The notes: generated by a model not told the origin, from the sequence alone. 64,000 bases of DNA from Fimadaptatus sp948467645 (GCA_948467645.1 CAOKFD010000003.1:19453-83452), one strand, 5' to 3'; counted from the first letter of the stretch, positions 49,681 to 58,855 are shown. Translations and numbers: made by a program.

Positions 49681-50880
49681 TTAATTATTCTGCGCGCGAA
49701 GTTCGGCCACGCGGTCGAGTATGCCGTCGGCCACCTCGCGCTTGGTCATCATGGGCAGTTCCTTCATGCCCTCGCCATCTATCAGCGTGACTATATTTGT
49801 GTCCACGTCGAAGCCCGCGCCCGCGCGCGTCACGTCGTTGGCCACGATCAGGTCGAGCGACTTGCGTTTAAGCTTGCCCTGAGCGTTTTCGATTACGTTA
49901 TTGGTTTCTGCGGCGAAGCCAACCAGCGTTTGGCCGGGGTGCTTGCGCGCGCCCAGCGCGGCGGCTATGTCGGGGTTAGGCACAAGTTCGATCATGAGCG
50001 AATCGCCTGTGCGCTTGATTTTAGTCGGGCTGATTTCGCGCGCGCGATAGTCGGCGGGCGCGGCGGCCTGAATAACCACATCCGCGTCCGCATGGCCGAG
50101 AACCGCGTCGTAAAGCTCTTGCGTCGTGCCTATGCGCACTAAGTCCACGCCCTTGGGGGGCTGGATGGCCGTGGGGCCGCTTATCAGCGTGACGTGCGCG
50201 CCGCGCGCATGGGCGGCCTCGGCGATGGCATAGCCCATCTTGCCCGAGGAGCGGTTGGTTATATAGCGCACCGGGTCGAGCGGCTCCGCAGTGGGGCCGG
50301 CCGTTACAACGACGCTAAGCCCCGCGAAATCCTCGCGAGGCCGGAGCGTGCGCACTATTTCGTCAACGATCTGACTGGGTTCGCTCATGCGGCCCGCGCC
50401 GCTGGTCCCGCACGCCAGCATACCCGTGCCGGGCGCGATGAAGCGCATTCCGCGCTCCGAAAGCGTCCGCATATTCTGCTGGGTAGCGGCGTTTTCAAGC
50501 ATAGCGGTGTTCATCGCGGGCGCGATGAGCACCGGCGCGTGCGTCGCCATTACCGTAGTGGACAGCATATCGTCCGCGATACCGCAGGCGAGCTTTCCTA
50601 TTATATTAGCCGTGGCGGGCGCTATCACGAATACGTCGGCGCGCTGAGCCAGGGCGATATGCTCTATCTCCCAGGTCTGAATGTTTGCAAACGTGTCTAC
50701 GCTCACCGGGTTATGGCTGAGCGACTGAAACGTTAGCGGGCTGACAAACTCGGTGGCATTCTTAGTCATTATCACGCGCACGTCGGCGTGAAGCTTTTTC
50801 AGTCTCGACACCACTTCGCACGTCTTATAAGCCGCGATGCCTCCCGTCACGCCCACAACTACGCACTTTCCAGAAAGCAT
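49681..50880 (-). CDS. coaBC: Bifunctional phosphopantothenoylcysteine decarboxylase/phosphopantothenate-cysteine ligase
   Basis: The 399-residue protein makes 4'-phosphopantetheine for coenzyme A. The N-terminal flavoprotein domain (1-180) has GVTGGIAAYK, APATANIIGKLACGIADDMLS with the catalytic His region, and PAMNTAMLENAATQ. The C-terminal synthetase (185-399) has VTAGPTAEPLDPVRYITNRSSGKMGYA and LIVANDVTRAGAGFDVDTN. Both activities appear intact. Confidence 0.97.
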   Translation of the reverse strand: MLSGKCVVVGVTGGIAAYKTCEVVSRLKKLHADVRVIMTKNATEFVSPLTFQSLSHNPVSVDTFANIQTWEIEHIALAQRADVFVIAPATANIIGKLACGIADDMLSTTVMATHAPVLIAPAMNTAMLENAATQQNMRTLSERGMRFIAPGTGMLACGTSGAGRMSEPSQIVDEIVRTLRPREDFAGLSVVVTAGPTAEPLDPVRYITNRSSGKMGYAIAEAAHARGAHVTLISGPTAIQPPKGVDLVRIGTTQELYDAVLGHADADVVIQAAAPADYRAREISPTKIKRTGDSLMIELVPNPDIAAALGARKHPGQTLVGFAAETNNVIENAQGKLKRKSLDLIVANDVTRAGAGFDVDTNIVTLIDGEGMKELPMMTKREVADGILDRVAELRAQNN

Positions 50881-50895
50881 GTGACTGTCCTCCGA

Positions 50896-51180
50896 TTATT
50901 GATTCTGGTTCTGCTCCTGGGCCTCTTCTTCCCGCTCTTCCTGTTCCTTCATCTGCTTCTCGTCTTTTTCGATCAGCTCGTCCATATTGCGGGAATAGCT
51001 TACAAGGCCGCGATGGATTTCATCAATGGCGATAACGATGGGCTTGGTCTCCTTGGTATCGATAAGGGGCTGGGAGCCGCCTACCAGAGCGCGGGCGCGC
51101 TTTGCAGTCTCGACAACCAGAGTGTAGCGGCAATCTACCTTTTCAAGCATTTCAGCGATCGGCGGTTTGGTCATGGGCAT
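50896..51180 (-). CDS. rpoZ: RNA polymerase omega subunit
   Basis: This 94-residue protein helps fold and stabilise the beta' subunit. The core has CRYTLVVETAKRARALV and KPIVIAIDEIHRGLVSY. The last 25 residues are an acidic, Gln-rich helix-like tail (EKQMKEQEEREEEAQEQ), longer than in many homologues. ATG 51180 is eight bases after AGGAGGA. It is placed as usual between gmk and coaBC. Confidence 0.93.
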   Translation of the reverse strand: MPMTKPPIAEMLEKVDCRYTLVVETAKRARALVGGSQPLIDTKETKPIVIAIDEIHRGLVSYSRNMDELIEKDEKQMKEQEEREEEAQEQNQNQ

Positions 51181-51291
51181 AAGTCAATTCCTCCTATATT
51201 CAGCGGCGCAATGGCCGCGGTGCTTGCGATGTTGTTTTTTCAATTGCAGCCCAGTACGGGCTACGCGTATCGGTTTAGTCAGATGTAATTG

Positions 51292-51891
51292 TCAGTCGTC
51301 CATAGCGATCTGCGCCCCGCGCGAAACCTTGCAGCTTTCGGCAGTAAGTATGGCCTCGACCTTGCTTACCGCGCGGTCAACCTCGTCGTTCACGACGCAG
51401 TACTGATATTCCTTGGTCATGAACAATTCCAGTTCAGCATTGCGCAGTCTGAGCGATATTGCCTCGGGCGTTTCAGTGGCGCGCTTTATAAGGCGGTTGC
51501 GCAGTTCGGCGCGGTTGGGCGGCAGTATGAATATGGTCACCGCGTCGGGATAGGCCTTCATGGCCTGTATAGAGCCCTGCACGTCGATTTCAAGCAGCAC
51601 ATCGTAGCCCTGCTCCAACTGCTCCACCACATAGGCCAGCGGCGTGCCGTACTGGTTGCCGTGCACGTAGGCGTGCTCCAGCATTTCGCCGTGTGCGGCC
51701 ATCTCGTTAAAGCGTTCCTCGCTTACGTAGAAGTAGTCCACGCCCTCGGTCTCACCATTGCGGCGCGCGCGCGTGGTCATAGATATGGATTCGCGTATCT
51801 GAGGATTGCGGGCGCGCAGTTCCGCGCATATGGTGCCCTTGCCCACGCCGGACGGGCCGGATACGATGATAAGCATACCCTTTCTTTGCAT
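51292..51891 (-). CDS. gmk: Guanylate kinase
   Basis: The 199-residue kinase converts GMP to GDP. It has P-loop GPSGVGKGT, the GMP-binding segment SMTTRARRNGETEGVDYFYV, and LLEIDVQGSIQAMKAYPDAVTIFILPP. The open frame extends 51 codons upstream through remA in another frame. ATG 51891 after AAGGAGC, where the conserved sequence starts, is the real start. Confidence 0.97.
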   Translation of the reverse strand: MQRKGMLIIVSGPSGVGKGTICAELRARNPQIRESISMTTRARRNGETEGVDYFYVSEERFNEMAAHGEMLEHAYVHGNQYGTPLAYVVEQLEQGYDVLLEIDVQGSIQAMKAYPDAVTIFILPPNRAELRNRLIKRATETPEAISLRLRNAELELFMTKEYQYCVVNDEVDRAVSKVEAILTAESCKVSRGAQIAMDD

Positions 51892-51913
51892 ACAAACACG
51901 CTCCTTACGTATA

Positions 51914-52228
51914 TTACTCCTGTTCGCCGCCCACGTCGCCGATCGGATCGTCGGGCGCGTCGTCGGCGTCGCCCATGTCCACATCGGACTGGGCGTCCAG
52001 TCTGTGCGCAAGTGTCTCGGGCTGCATCGCGCACAGCACGACATGCTCGGAATCGGTAATCACGACCGCGCGCGTGCGGCGGCCATATGTCGCGTCGATC
52101 AGCATCGACCGCTCCTGCGCGTCGCGAATCATGCGCTTTATGGGCGCGGAATCGGGCGCAACCAGCGCCACGACGCGCGCCGCGGACACGTAATTGCCAT
52201 AACCAATGTTAATCAGCTTATCGCCCAC
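51914..52228 (-). CDS. remA: RemA family extracellular matrix regulator
   Basis: The 104-residue DNA-binding protein belongs to the RemA/DUF370 family, which activates biofilm matrix and osmoprotection genes in Bacillus. The core KLINIGYGNYVSAARVVALVAPDSAPIKRMIRDA and LIDATYGRRTRAVVI is unmistakable. The last 27 residues are a strongly acidic tail (MGDADDAPDDPIGD), absent from Bacillus RemA (about 90 residues). GTG 52228 begins the conserved sequence and follows GGAGGCGGCAGC. Confidence 0.93.
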   Translation of the reverse strand: MGDKLINIGYGNYVSAARVVALVAPDSAPIKRMIRDAQERSMLIDATYGRRTRAVVITDSEHVVLCAMQPETLAHRLDAQSDVDMGDADDAPDDPIGDVGGEQE

Positions 52229-52244
52229 GCTGCCGCCTCCCGGA

Positions 52245-53120
52245 TTATTCGATATTCTGTATCTGTTCGCGAATCTTTTCCAGCTCGGCCTTCGCATCCA
52301 CCACCATGCCGGTAAGTATCAGATCGCTCGACTTGGAGCCGGTGGTGTTGACCTCGCGGTTCATCTCCTGTACAAGGAAGTCCAGCTTGCGGCCCGCAGG
52401 TTCGCTTTGCTTCAGCAGATCGCGCATCTGCGCAATATGGCTGCGCAGGCGCACGGTTTCCTCGTCCACGGCGGCCTTGTCCGCGGCCAGCGCCACTTCC
52501 TGTGTCAGCCGCGCCTCGTCCAACTGCATCTGGCAGATTTCCTCTATGCGCGCGCGCAAACGCTGGCGGTATTCTTCCAGCCATTGCGGGGCGCGCTCGT
52601 CTATCGCGTGCGCGGTGCGTTCCAGCGTGTCAAGGCGCGTTTCCACGTCGCCGCGCATGGCCTCGCCCTCGCGGCGGCGCATGGCGCACAGGCTGTCGAG
52701 CGCGGTATCGAGTGCGCTCAGCGTAAGTGCGCTTAGCGCCTGCTGATCTTCATCGGCCTCCTCGACGGTAAGCACGTCCTGCATACTCAGCACGTCGCGC
52801 AGGCGCAGGTTGTCGTCCAGCATGTGATCTATGCCGCCCTGCCGGAGCGTAGTCAGGTATTCGCCCAGCAGCGCGCTGTCCAGCGTAACCTTGCGCGCGT
52901 CGTCGCGCGAATTTTTGTACGTAACGAATATATCGACATGGCCGCGCGCCAGCTTGTTTGAAATGTGCGCGCGCATATCGTTTTCAAGAAACGCGAAGCT
53001 GCGCGGCATTCTGAACGCGAGATCCAAAAATCTGTGATTGACCGATTTAAGCTCGATCGTCACTTCGCGCCCGTCCTGCGCCAGTGTGCAGCGACCGTAG
53101 CCCGTCATGCTCTGCGGCAT
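52245..53120 (-). CDS. YicC family endoribonuclease-like protein
   Basis: The 291-residue protein of the YicC/YloC family has N-terminal SMTGYGRCTLAQDGREVTIELKSVNHRFLDLAFRMPR and the C-terminal GRKLDFLVQEMNREVNTTGSKS. E. coli YicC has reported RNase activity toward small RNAs. In Bacillota the gene almost always precedes remA and gmk, as here. A 17-base gap separates it from remA. Confidence 0.93.
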   Translation of the reverse strand: MPQSMTGYGRCTLAQDGREVTIELKSVNHRFLDLAFRMPRSFAFLENDMRAHISNKLARGHVDIFVTYKNSRDDARKVTLDSALLGEYLTTLRQGGIDHMLDDNLRLRDVLSMQDVLTVEEADEDQQALSALTLSALDTALDSLCAMRRREGEAMRGDVETRLDTLERTAHAIDERAPQWLEEYRQRLRARIEEICQMQLDEARLTQEVALAADKAAVDEETVRLRSHIAQMRDLLKQSEPAGRKLDFLVQEMNREVNTTGSKSSDLILTGMVVDAKAELEKIREQIQNIE

Positions 53121-53219
53121 TGTGCCACCTTCCCCTCGCCCGCGTATAAACGCTGTATTTCTGAACTAATATTATACCACAAATCTCGCCGTCATGCACG
53201 TGAACTTTATTGAAAGGCT

Positions 53220-55340
53220 TTACATCCCCAGCGTTTGCCTGAATTCACTTTCGTCCATCGTGCGCACGCCCAGCTTTTGCGCCTTGTCCAGCTTGCTGCC
53301 CGCCTTTTCGCCGTATATGACGAGGCTGGTCTTTTTCGACACGCTTCCCGTGCACTTGCCGCCGTTTTTCTCGATAAGCGCCTGCGCTTCATCGCGCGTC
53401 ATGCCGTTCAGCGTGCCGGTCAGCACCACGGTCATGCCCTCGAACGCGCCGCCCTCAACCGCCTTTTCTGCCTGCTTTGGAGTCACATATTCGAGCAGCT
53501 TGCGAATCATGCGCACATTGTTTGCGGCCTGTTCGCCCATGAACTCCGCGTCGTCCAGCGTATCGCCCGCTGTGTCGTCGGATTCGTCGGATATTTCATC
53601 TGGCTGAACATCGGCAGCAGTTTCGCCCTTAGCGCCGCCCACAAAGTCAACCACGCTGTCGGCCACGATCTCGCCTATGTCGTTTACGCTCATCAGCTCG
53701 TCGCGCGTCACGCTGAACAGCCCTTCGATGCCGCCGATCTTCGCGGCTATGTCGCGCGCGGTCTTGCGGCCGATGTTGGGTATGCCCAGCGCGAACAGGA
53801 ATGCGTCCAGTTCTGGCTGTGCGCTGCGCTTAATCGCCTCGATCAGGTTGGCGGCGCGCTTTTCGGCAAAGCCCGGCAGGCCGTTCAGGTCATCCACGGT
53901 AAGCGCATACAGCTGCCACGGCTCGCTCACGCCCAGTTTTTCGTAAAGCAGCTTGGCCGTAGCTTCCGAAAAGCCATCTATATCCATAGCGTTTCGGCTG
54001 GCAAAGTGCGACATGCGCGCCACTATCTGAGGCAGACAACCGTCGCGGTTGGGACAGAATATGTGCGCGCCGCGCTCGATAAGCTCCGCGCCGCACGCGG
54101 GACAGCGCTCCGGGCGCTCTATGGGCGTTTCGTCTGGGCCAGCCTCGCCCGCGCGCCCCATGATTTCGGGGATGACGTCGTTGGAACGGCGTATGAACAC
54201 GTCCGCGCCCACGGCGACGTCCTTGCGCTGAATATCGCCCCAGTTGTTGAGCGTGGCGCGGCTAACCGTCGCGCCGCCTATATCGACCGGGTCGAGCGTC
54301 GCCAGCGGCGTGAGCTTGCCGGTGCGCCCCACCTCCCACGATACCGATACAAGGCGCGTCACGGTTTCCTCGGCCTCATACTTAAACGCAACCGCCCAGC
54401 GTGGGAACTTGTCGGTGTTGCCGAGCTCCTGCCTGAGCGCGAGGTCGCACACCTTGACAACCGCGCCGTCGGTCTGGAAGTCCTCGCCCTTGCGAATGTT
54501 CTCGATATGGCGTATCGCGGCCATCACGTCGGCTTCGTTCTTTGCCTTAATATGCACGTCACCCACTGTGAAGCCGTTGCTTTTCAGGAAGTCCAGCATT
54601 CCCCACAGATCGGTGAATTCAGGCTTGCCGTCCGGCCACTCAATGTAGCCTATATTATAGAAGAAAGCGCTCAGGTGGCGCGAGCGCGTCACCTTGGGGT
54701 CGAGGTTGCGCAGTGCGCCTGCGGCGGCATTGCGCGCGTTTTTCAGCGGCTCCTGAGCGACTTTATTGTAGCGTTCAAGGCGGCTCAGGCGCATTATGCC
54801 CTCGCCCTGAACCTCCATGCGCCCCTTAAAATTTATCGAAAGCGGCACGTCCTCTATTGTCATTGCCTGCTGAAGGATTTCTTCGCCGATCTCGCCGGTG
54901 CCGCGCGTGGCCGCCATGACCAGTCGGCCGCCGTCATATGTCAGATTGATCGTCAGACCGTCGAACTTATGCTCGACCGCGAGTTCGGGCAGCTCGCCCA
55001 ACGCGTCGTCGGGCAGATCTGCGCCCTGCGCGCGCGCCTGAGCCGCCTGCTGTTTGCGCAGGCGCGTGCAGAAATCCATGACTTCGCCTTCGGTTCGCAC
55101 TTTATCCAGACTCCACAACCGCGCCAGGTGTCTGTGCGGCTTGAAGCTTTTGAGTATCTCGCCGCCCACGCGGTGCGTCGGCGAGTCGGGCAGTGTTACT
55201 CCCTCCTCGCTTTCCAGCCGCTTGAGTTCGGAATACATATCGTCCCACTGATCGTCGGATATGGTGGGATCGTCGAGTACGTAATATCTGTAATTGGCCT
55301 CGTTCAGCCGCCTTATCAGTTCCTGCATACGCTCAGACAT
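53220..55340 (-). CDS. ligA: NAD+-dependent DNA ligase
   Basis: The 706-residue ligase seals nicks in replication and repair. It has the Ia NAD-binding domain, adenylation domain with active-site lysine in VEHKFDGLTINL, OB fold, four-cysteine zinc finger (CPACGAELIERGAHIFCPN), helix-hairpin-helix repeats (GIPNIGRKTARDIAAKIGG) and a C-terminal BRCT domain (VVLTGTLNGMTRDEAQALIE). An acidic insert of about 40 residues (DEISDESDDTAGDTLDD) lies just before BRCT. It is adjacent to pcrA, the usual order. Confidence 0.97.
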   Translation of the reverse strand: MSERMQELIRRLNEANYRYYVLDDPTISDDQWDDMYSELKRLESEEGVTLPDSPTHRVGGEILKSFKPHRHLARLWSLDKVRTEGEVMDFCTRLRKQQAAQARAQGADLPDDALGELPELAVEHKFDGLTINLTYDGGRLVMAATRGTGEIGEEILQQAMTIEDVPLSINFKGRMEVQGEGIMRLSRLERYNKVAQEPLKNARNAAAGALRNLDPKVTRSRHLSAFFYNIGYIEWPDGKPEFTDLWGMLDFLKSNGFTVGDVHIKAKNEADVMAAIRHIENIRKGEDFQTDGAVVKVCDLALRQELGNTDKFPRWAVAFKYEAEETVTRLVSVSWEVGRTGKLTPLATLDPVDIGGATVSRATLNNWGDIQRKDVAVGADVFIRRSNDVIPEIMGRAGEAGPDETPIERPERCPACGAELIERGAHIFCPNRDGCLPQIVARMSHFASRNAMDIDGFSEATAKLLYEKLGVSEPWQLYALTVDDLNGLPGFAEKRAANLIEAIKRSAQPELDAFLFALGIPNIGRKTARDIAAKIGGIEGLFSVTRDELMSVNDIGEIVADSVVDFVGGAKGETAADVQPDEISDESDDTAGDTLDDAEFMGEQAANNVRMIRKLLEYVTPKQAEKAVEGGAFEGMTVVLTGTLNGMTRDEAQALIEKNGGKCTGSVSKKTSLVIYGEKAGSKLDKAQKLGVRTMDESEFRQTLGM

Positions 55341-55344
55341 ACCA

Positions 55345-57720
55345 TCACCCCAGCTTTATTATGGGCGCAACGGAGGAAGCAAATTCGCTCGTGCGGCCGT
55401 CGTCAAATTCGATTTTAACCCGCGCGCCCGTGCCCGCGCCGCTGGTGCCGACGACCGTGCCCGGCCCGAACTTGCGGTGCTGCACGCGGTCGCCTATGTT
55501 ATACAGCGTGACCGCAGGAGTAACGCTGGCCGCCTGAGAGCGCACGACACCCGCCATGCCGCGCGACACGCCGGGAATCTGGTCAGGACGCAAAGCTGCG
55601 CCGCCCGTACGAGATGTACCGCCTGAATATCCGCCGCCCGAATAGCCCGCGCCGCCGGAGTAGCCGCCGCGCGCAGTACCGCCCGCGGAATAGCCGCCCT
55701 GCCGCTGAGGGGCGCGCCGCGTCACGCCGTAATCGTCCTCATACTCGGTCATGCCGCCGCGCACGGTACGCGGGCGCATTATCGAGCCGGTATTGCGCAT
55801 TTTAAGGTTCATATCCTCGGTCACGCGGTGCGGAAGTTCGTCGAGGAAACGCGAGGCCACGCACATGTTGGTGCGGCCGTACAATGTACGCTGGCGCGCG
55901 TGCGTCAGCCACAGCCGCTTTCTGGCGCGCGTTATCGCGACATAGCACAGGCGGCGCTCCTCCTCCAGCTTTTCGTCGTCGTCCATCGCGCGCGTGGTCG
56001 GGAAAATGCCCTCCTCCATGCCTATGACAAATACGTTTTTGAATTCCAGACCCTTGGCGCTATGCATGGTCATGAGCGTTATCGCGCCATCGTCGTCATC
56101 GCTCCGGTCCATGTCGGTGACGAGCGCCACGTTTTCCAGATAGTCGTCCAGCGTACCCTCCGGGTTCTGCTTTACATATTCGATAACGCCGCCCACAAAT
56201 TCGGCTATGTTCTGCAGGCGCGCGGTATTTTCGTCGTTCTGCTCCTGCTTGAACTGCTGTTCATAACCGGTTTCATCTAAGAGCTTGCGCACAAATTCGT
56301 CGGGCTTCATCATCTGACGCTCGACCACGAGGTTGGTTATCAGCTCGCCAAAGCCCTCGACTGCCTTTAACGCGCGCCCGGAAAGCCCCGCCTGCTGCGC
56401 GTCCAATACCGCCGCGAACAGCGAATCGCCGCTGGCAGCGGCGTAATCGGCCAGCTTTTGCACGGTTGTGTCGCCTATGGAGCGCTTAGGCTCGTTGATT
56501 ATGCGCCTGACCGCCACGTCGTCGGCGGGATTGACCACCGCACGCAGGTAGCACACGATGTCCTTAACCTCTTTGCGCTCGTAGAACTTCAGTCCGCCAA
56601 ACACGCGATATTTCAGGCCGCCGCGCACAAGCGTTTCTTCAACCACGCGGCTGAGCGCGTTCACGCGGTACAATACCGCCATGTCGCCCAACACGTCGCC
56701 GGATTTCAGCCGCTCGTTTATCTGCTGTGCGAGGAAGTATGCCTCGTCGCGCTCGTCCTGCGCCTCGTACAGGCGCACCGGTTCGCCCGCACCCTCGCTG
56801 GTCCACAGCGCCTTTTCCTTGCGTCCAACGTTGTGCGCGATTACCTGATTGGCCGCGTCGAGTATGTTGCTGGTAGAGCGGTAGTTCTGTTCCAGCTTTA
56901 TCACGACCGCGTCCGGGAAATCCTTTTCGAAATCCAGTATATTGCGTATGTCCGCGCCGCGCCAGCCGTATATCGACTGGTCGTCGTCGCCCACCACGCA
57001 CAGGTTGCGCTTTTCGCCCGCGAGCAGGCGCACCAGCTGATACTGGGCGCTGTTGGTGTCCTGATACTCGTCCACGAGTATGTAGTCGAACCGCTTGCGA
57101 TAGCTGTCCAGCACCGGCGGGTGCTGCACGAACAGCTCCAGCGTCTTTATAAGCAGGTCATCGAAGTCCAGCGCGTTGGCCTTTTTCAGCTTGTCATCGT
57201 AGCGCGTGTAGATTTCGGCGTACTTCTGCGAACGGAAATCGCCCTGTTGGCTTTGCAGCCATTCCTTGGGCGTCTGCATATGGTTCTTCGCGTCGGAGAT
57301 TATCGAAAGTGCCTCGCGCGGCGGGTACATCTTGTCGTTAAGGTCGAGTTCGGTCAGCACGTCGCGCACCAGCCGCATCTGATCATCGGTATCGTATATC
57401 GTGAATGAGCGCGTATAGCCCAGCTTTTCGATGTCGCGCCTGAGTATGCGCGCACAGCTGGAGTGAAACGTGGATACCCACGCGTCGGACGCGGCGTCGC
57501 CCGCGAGTTTGTTGACGCGCTCCAGCATTTCCTTGGCCGCCTTGTTGGTGAACGTAAGCGCCAGTATGCGGTACGCGGGCACGCCCTTTTCCAATAGATA
57601 CGCAATCCTGTGCGTAAGCACGCGCGTCTTGCCCGAGCCTGCGCCCGCCAGCACCAGCAGCGGCCCTTCCGTGGTAGTAACCGCACGGCGCTGCGGCTCG
57701 TTGAGCATACTTAAATCCAT
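55345..57720 (-). CDS. pcrA: UvrD/PcrA-type DNA helicase
   Basis: This 791-residue superfamily 1 helicase acts in repair and in removing stalled complexes. Motifs are LAGAGSGKTRVLTHRI (Walker A), LVDEYQDTNSAQY, VVGDDDQSIYGWRGA, YRSTSNIL and LMTMHSAKGLEF. Between the helicase core and the C-terminal RNA polymerase-interaction domain (IGDRVQHRKFGPGTVVG) lies a Gly/Tyr/Ser-rich stretch of repeated GGYSGG units. Its start overlaps the yerC stop (TAATG). Confidence 0.96.
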   Translation of the reverse strand: MDLSMLNEPQRRAVTTTEGPLLVLAGAGSGKTRVLTHRIAYLLEKGVPAYRILALTFTNKAAKEMLERVNKLAGDAASDAWVSTFHSSCARILRRDIEKLGYTRSFTIYDTDDQMRLVRDVLTELDLNDKMYPPREALSIISDAKNHMQTPKEWLQSQQGDFRSQKYAEIYTRYDDKLKKANALDFDDLLIKTLELFVQHPPVLDSYRKRFDYILVDEYQDTNSAQYQLVRLLAGEKRNLCVVGDDDQSIYGWRGADIRNILDFEKDFPDAVVIKLEQNYRSTSNILDAANQVIAHNVGRKEKALWTSEGAGEPVRLYEAQDERDEAYFLAQQINERLKSGDVLGDMAVLYRVNALSRVVEETLVRGGLKYRVFGGLKFYERKEVKDIVCYLRAVVNPADDVAVRRIINEPKRSIGDTTVQKLADYAAASGDSLFAAVLDAQQAGLSGRALKAVEGFGELITNLVVERQMMKPDEFVRKLLDETGYEQQFKQEQNDENTARLQNIAEFVGGVIEYVKQNPEGTLDDYLENVALVTDMDRSDDDDGAITLMTMHSAKGLEFKNVFVIGMEEGIFPTTRAMDDDEKLEEERRLCYVAITRARKRLWLTHARQRTLYGRTNMCVASRFLDELPHRVTEDMNLKMRNTGSIMRPRTVRGGMTEYEDDYGVTRRAPQRQGGYSAGGTARGGYSGGAGYSGGGYSGGTSRTGGAALRPDQIPGVSRGMAGVVRSQAASVTPAVTLYNIGDRVQHRKFGPGTVVGTSGAGTGARVKIEFDDGRTSEFASSVAPIIKLG

Positions 57721-58043
57721 TACTTATCCTCCCCGGAGCCATTTTCCTGTTTTTCGTCAATCAGCCTGCCCAACACGGTTTCGTAGCCGCCCGCGCCGTA
57801 TACCAGCGCACGGTTTACGCGGCTGATAGTAGCAGTGCTGGCGCCGGTCTGGGTGGCAATGTCGTGATAGGTAATGTGCTCGCGCAGGAGCTTGGCAACA
57901 TGTATGCGCTGAGCCAGATCCTGAACCTCGCGTATTGTACACAGATCCTCGAACAGCGCGTAGCCCTCGTCCACGTTCTTTATTTCCAGCATTGCCTGCA
58001 TCAAAAGATCGGTCTGTTCGCTGCGCACGCGATTTAGACTCAT
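57720..58043 (-). CDS. YerC/YecD family TrpR-related protein
   Basis: This 107-residue helix-turn-helix protein has ALFEDLCTIREVQDLAQRIHVAKLLREHITYHDIATQTGASTATISRVNRAL (several segments), the signature of YerC/YecD. These TrpR-fold proteins have no confirmed function but commonly precede pcrA-ligA. The frame extends to 58181, but ATG 58043 after GAAAGGGGCGGTC begins the conserved sequence. Upstream (58153-58176) an imperfect inverted repeat TACCCAAAT-N5-ATTTAGGGTA could be regulatory. Nothing else is seen in 58044-58280. Confidence 0.88.
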   Translation of the reverse strand: MSLNRVRSEQTDLLMQAMLEIKNVDEGYALFEDLCTIREVQDLAQRIHVAKLLREHITYHDIATQTGASTATISRVNRALVYGAGGYETVLGRLIDEKQENGSGEDK

Positions 58044-58282
58044 ACCGACCGCCCCTTTCGTTTCAAATGATATGTATATGCGGCACACATGTACCGTCTG
58101 CATCCCAAAAATATTCAGCCAGGCTCTTATCGCCGCCTGTCTTACAATGCCGTACCCAAATGTACTATTTAGGGTATGCACACCTTCTCATATTACCACT
58201 TTATCATAGAGTTGTGATTCAAACAAGCTTATTTATATGTCTTTAGCGCAACAAATTGGAAGGTCCAGCGTAAAAACAGAGA

Positions 58283-58314
58283 CAAAAATATCCTCCAGCT
58301 GAGCCGGAGGTATA
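58283..58314 (-). terminator. Terminator at the trailer end of the CRISPR array
   Basis: On the minus strand CCTCC-GGCTC-AGCT-GGAGG forms a stem within flanking AT pairs and is followed by TTTTT (complement of 58283-58287). It lies about 30 bases past the degenerate last repeat, consistent with minus-strand array transcription. Confidence 0.65.
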
Positions 58315-58344
58315 TTCTGACAAAATAGTTATATAGTGATGTGC

Positions 58345-58711
58345 AGTTTAAATTTCTATATATTTACACTACTCTCAAACCTTGAAGTTCATCACGCACT
58401 GAAGCGGGTCGTTTGAGACTCCTACAGATTTACACTACTCTCAAACCGGACTGCTACTGCGACACGTATCAAAAGGGTTTGAGACTCCTACAGATTTACA
58501 CTACTCTCAAACCACGCAGGTATTAACGGTTAACGGCATGACAGTTTGAGACTCCTACAGATTTACACTACTCTCAAACAAGCCCGCTGAACTTGTCGTT
58601 AAGTCCGGAGTTTGAGACTCCTACAGATTTACACTACTCTCAAACTATGTTTCGCATGGCTGCTTTGCCTCCTTAGTTTGAGACTCCTACAGATTTACAC
58701 TACTCTCAAAC
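58345..58711 (-). CRISPR. CRISPR array, type II-A, six repeats and five spacers
   Basis: Five identical 36-base repeats lie at 58411-58446, 58477-58512, 58544-58579, 58610-58645 and 58676-58711 (plus-strand form starts GTTTGAGACTCC and ends ACTACTCTCAAAC). A decayed sixth at 58345-58380 has eight mismatches, all in its first 17 bases. Spacers are 30, 30, 31, 30 and 30 bases. The decayed repeat marks the trailer, so the leader is at the right and transcription is on the minus strand, the same as cas9. In that orientation the crRNA repeat begins GTTTGAGAGTAGTGTA and pairs with the anti-repeat of the tracrRNA. Spacer targets cannot be identified from this window. Confidence 0.97.
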
Positions 58712-58855
58712 CTCAAACCTCAAATACAGACATGCCCTTTGCGAACGAACCTACATCCATTCTACAGCCTACAAACTGTTAAAGGCCAAGTGAGCATTTA
58801 AGGAGGAATCTCAAACCGATAACCATATTATACCTGAACATTGTCAATTCATCAA
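58712..58855 (-). promoter_or_regulatory. CRISPR leader with promoter and leader-anchoring motif
   Basis: On the minus strand TTGATG (58855-58850), 17 bases and TATAAT (58832-58827) form the likely pre-crRNA promoter. The leader ends ATTTGAG-GTTTGAG immediately against the first repeat; ATTTGAG is the known type II-A leader-anchoring sequence. The -35 box overlaps the stop codon of the cas1/csn2 remnant. Bases 58802-58816 resemble one end of the repeat (13 of 15) in inverted orientation. Confidence 0.65.

Noticed and set aside
53235..55418. Plus-strand open frame of 727 codons opposite ligA
   Set aside because: Same kind of antisense shadow. LigA motifs and operon context are unambiguous on the minus strand.
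58345..58711. CRISPR array read on the plus strand
   Set aside because: The decayed repeat and the terminator are at the left and the promoter and leader-anchor motif at the right. Only minus-strand crRNA pairs with the tracrRNA anti-repeat.
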